In this document: positions 5,181-6,063 of the stretch, piece after piece
How the letters are laid out: every line of letters starts with the position of its first letter
Numbering within the stretch: position 1 is the first letter of the stretch
Assembly: GCA_002308255.1 (NCBI GenBank)
Contig: DBVZ01000039.1
Coordinates: 1 to 6,063, forward strand
Direction: 5' to 3'
DNA from: Lachnospiraceae bacterium UBA1251
GTDB lineage: Bacteria; Bacillota; Clostridia; Lachnospirales; Lachnospiraceae
DNA length: 6,063 nt
The notes under the pieces: generated by a model
Seen by the model: the letters and a program-made list of their open reading frames with translations, nothing else
Database searches by the model: none
Told to the model about the DNA's origin: nothing
Made by a program: the position numbers and the translations under genes

Positions 5181-5919
5181 GCGTTACGAGGCGGAAAAGC
5201 TGTCGTTTAAGGATCAGGCGCTGCTTTTCCTCGCGCTCCTTGGCGTCATGGGGCTGTTGGGATTCGTCTTTTACGACGCGGCGCTTGTCGGCGCGCTCTT
5301 CGGGATCCCGCTGTTCTTCTTTGGGCGGAAGTACCTGAGAAAGTGGAAACTCCGGCGCCGGAGAGCCCGCTTAAAACCGCAGTTTCTCAGCGCGGTCACG
5401 ATGCTCGGAGACTATTTAAAGACCGGGTATTCCGTTGAAAATGCGCTGACGGCGTCGGCGCGGGAACTGAACGCGCTTTACGGGGAAAAGAGCGACATCG
5501 TTCAGGAGTGGTCGCGGATGGCCAGGGAGCTCCGGATGAATCAGACCGCGGAGGAGGTCGTGGAAGCGTTTGCCGAGCGGTCCGGCGTGCCGGAAGTGCA
5601 GGATTTTTCCGAGGTCTTTTCCACGGTCAAACGGAGCGGCGGACAGATCTCCGAGGTCGTCCGGCAGACGAGCGACGTGCTGACCGAGCAGTTCACGGTG
5701 CAGGAGCAGATCCGGACGACGACCGCGGCGAAGCGTCTTGAGCAGAAGATCATGGACGTCATGCCGCTCGGGATCCTATTGTACATCCGGATCTCGTCGC
5801 CGGACCTTCTCCTTCCGCTTTACACCTCGGCTTTCGGCCGGATCCTGATGACGGTCTGCCTCACGGCATACGTCGGCGCCGTGCTCTGGGCGGAGAAGAT
5901 CGTCGCGATCGAGATTTGA
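5062..5919 (+). CDS. tadB: TadB-type platform protein (type II secretion F domain), start uncertain
   Basis: This integral membrane protein would form the assembly platform with TadC and contact CpaF. Numbered from ATG 5062 it has 285 residues. Two membrane helices lie at about 53-71 and 74-88, followed by a very basic stretch (RKYLRKWKLRRRRARLK, 89-105). The cytoplasmic T2SSF domain is at about 105-233, with LGDYLKTGYSVENAL and VKRSGGQISEVVRQT, and hydrophobic C-terminal segments lie at about 234-280. Family-like sequence seems to begin near [10 protein letters not shown] (39-48), right at the cpaF stop. In this frame there is no ATG, GTG or TTG between 5062 and that point. ATG 5062 therefore implies a 119 bp overlap and an odd Ser/Arg-rich tail. 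Other options are TTG 5050, a rare CTG at 5200 (GAGG at 5188-5191), or a one-base error or mutation near 5195-5198. CGG is the main arginine codon (12 of 19 from residue 41 onward). Confidence 0.85.
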   Translation: MSFGKRDRERPSGASSGRPATRWSGRKSSAQSSAEKAADERYEAEKLSFKDQALLFLALLGVMGLLGFVFYDAALVGALFGIPLFFFGRKYLRKWKLRRRRARLKPQFLSAVTMLGDYLKTGYSVENALTASARELNALYGEKSDIVQEWSRMARELRMNQTAEEVVEAFAERSGVPEVQDFSEVFSTVKRSGGQISEVVRQTSDVLTEQFTVQEQIRTTTAAKRLEQKIMDVMPLGILLYIRISSPDLLLPLYTSAFGRILMTVCLTAYVGAVLWAEKIVAIEI

Positions 5920-5938
5920 ACGGCATACGGAGGTGCTC

Positions 5939-6063
5939 ATGATCATCTGCATCGTGCTTTTTCTTCTTTTGGCAGCGCTCATGCTCATCGGAGGAGGGAC
6001 GGAAAAGGAAGCGCTGAAGGCCGCAGGAAAGCAGCTGAAGGTGCCGCGCGTCATCGGCGGGAC
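5939..6063 (+). CDS. tadC: N-terminal fragment of a probable TadC platform protein (cut by window end)
   Basis: ATG 5939 follows a strong ribosome site (GGAGGTG at 5929-5935) 19 bp after the tadB stop. The 41 visible codons give MIICIVLFLLLAALMLIGGG, one hydrophobic helix at about 2-19, then a charged stretch with EKEALKAAGKQLKVPRVIGG, open to the end of the window. The identity rests mainly on position: tadC normally follows tadB in Tad operons and begins with a membrane helix. The visible part has no diagnostic motif, so another small membrane Tad protein is possible. Confidence 0.55.
   Translation, partial: MIICIVLFLLLAALMLIGGGTEKEALKAAGKQLKVPRVIGG

Overview
The window holds the first two thirds of a Tad/Flp (tight adherence, type IVc) pilus operon, all on the + strand. 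Strong AGGAGG-type ribosome sites, a TTG start on cpaB, a perfect-consensus sigma-70/sigma-A-type promoter and a moderately GC-rich composition suggest a Gram-positive anaerobe of the Clostridia (Oscillospiraceae/Lachnospiraceae type). That placement is inference from protein style and gene order; nothing here fixes the taxon.

Layout. Bases 1-92 are the last codons of an upstream gene that cannot be identified with confidence. Bases 93-390 are non-coding and AT-rich. They carry direct repeats, a three-copy CGGAAACG repeat cluster and a consensus promoter (TTGACA, 17 bp spacer, TATAAT) aimed at the operon. Then follow a prepilin peptidase (tadV/cpaA type), two small Flp pilins in tandem, a 246 bp gap with a strong RNA-type hairpin, cpaB (rcpC), cpaE (tadZ), cpaF (tadA), tadB and the first 41 codons of a probable tadC cut by the window end.

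How they work together. The two pilins carry the Flp cleavage motif and are the expected substrates of the membrane peptidase. CpaF is the secretion ATPase that powers assembly, TadB and TadC form the inner-membrane platform, CpaE is a ParA/MinD-like ATPase that places the machine, and CpaB is a membrane-anchored SAF-domain protein of the periphery. The gaps between cpaB and tadC are short (5-19 bp, or overlapping), indicating one transcript. The wider gap and hairpin after the second pilin suggest that pilin and machinery are expressed at different levels.

The most unusual points are two. First, arginine codon choice switches abruptly inside cpaF (between about 4785 and 4880): CGG is used for 0 of 25 arginines before the switch and 9 of 14 after it, and the new habit continues through tadB. 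Second, the cpaF/tadB junction is irregular: tadB has no start near the cpaF stop in its own frame, while an ATGA overlap sits there in the wrong frame, one base from correct. Both fit either a recombination mosaic or an assembly/sequence problem. I see no CRISPR, tRNA, rRNA or insertion sequence, and no wholly new system; the locus is a recognisable Tad operon with interesting regulatory and mosaic details.
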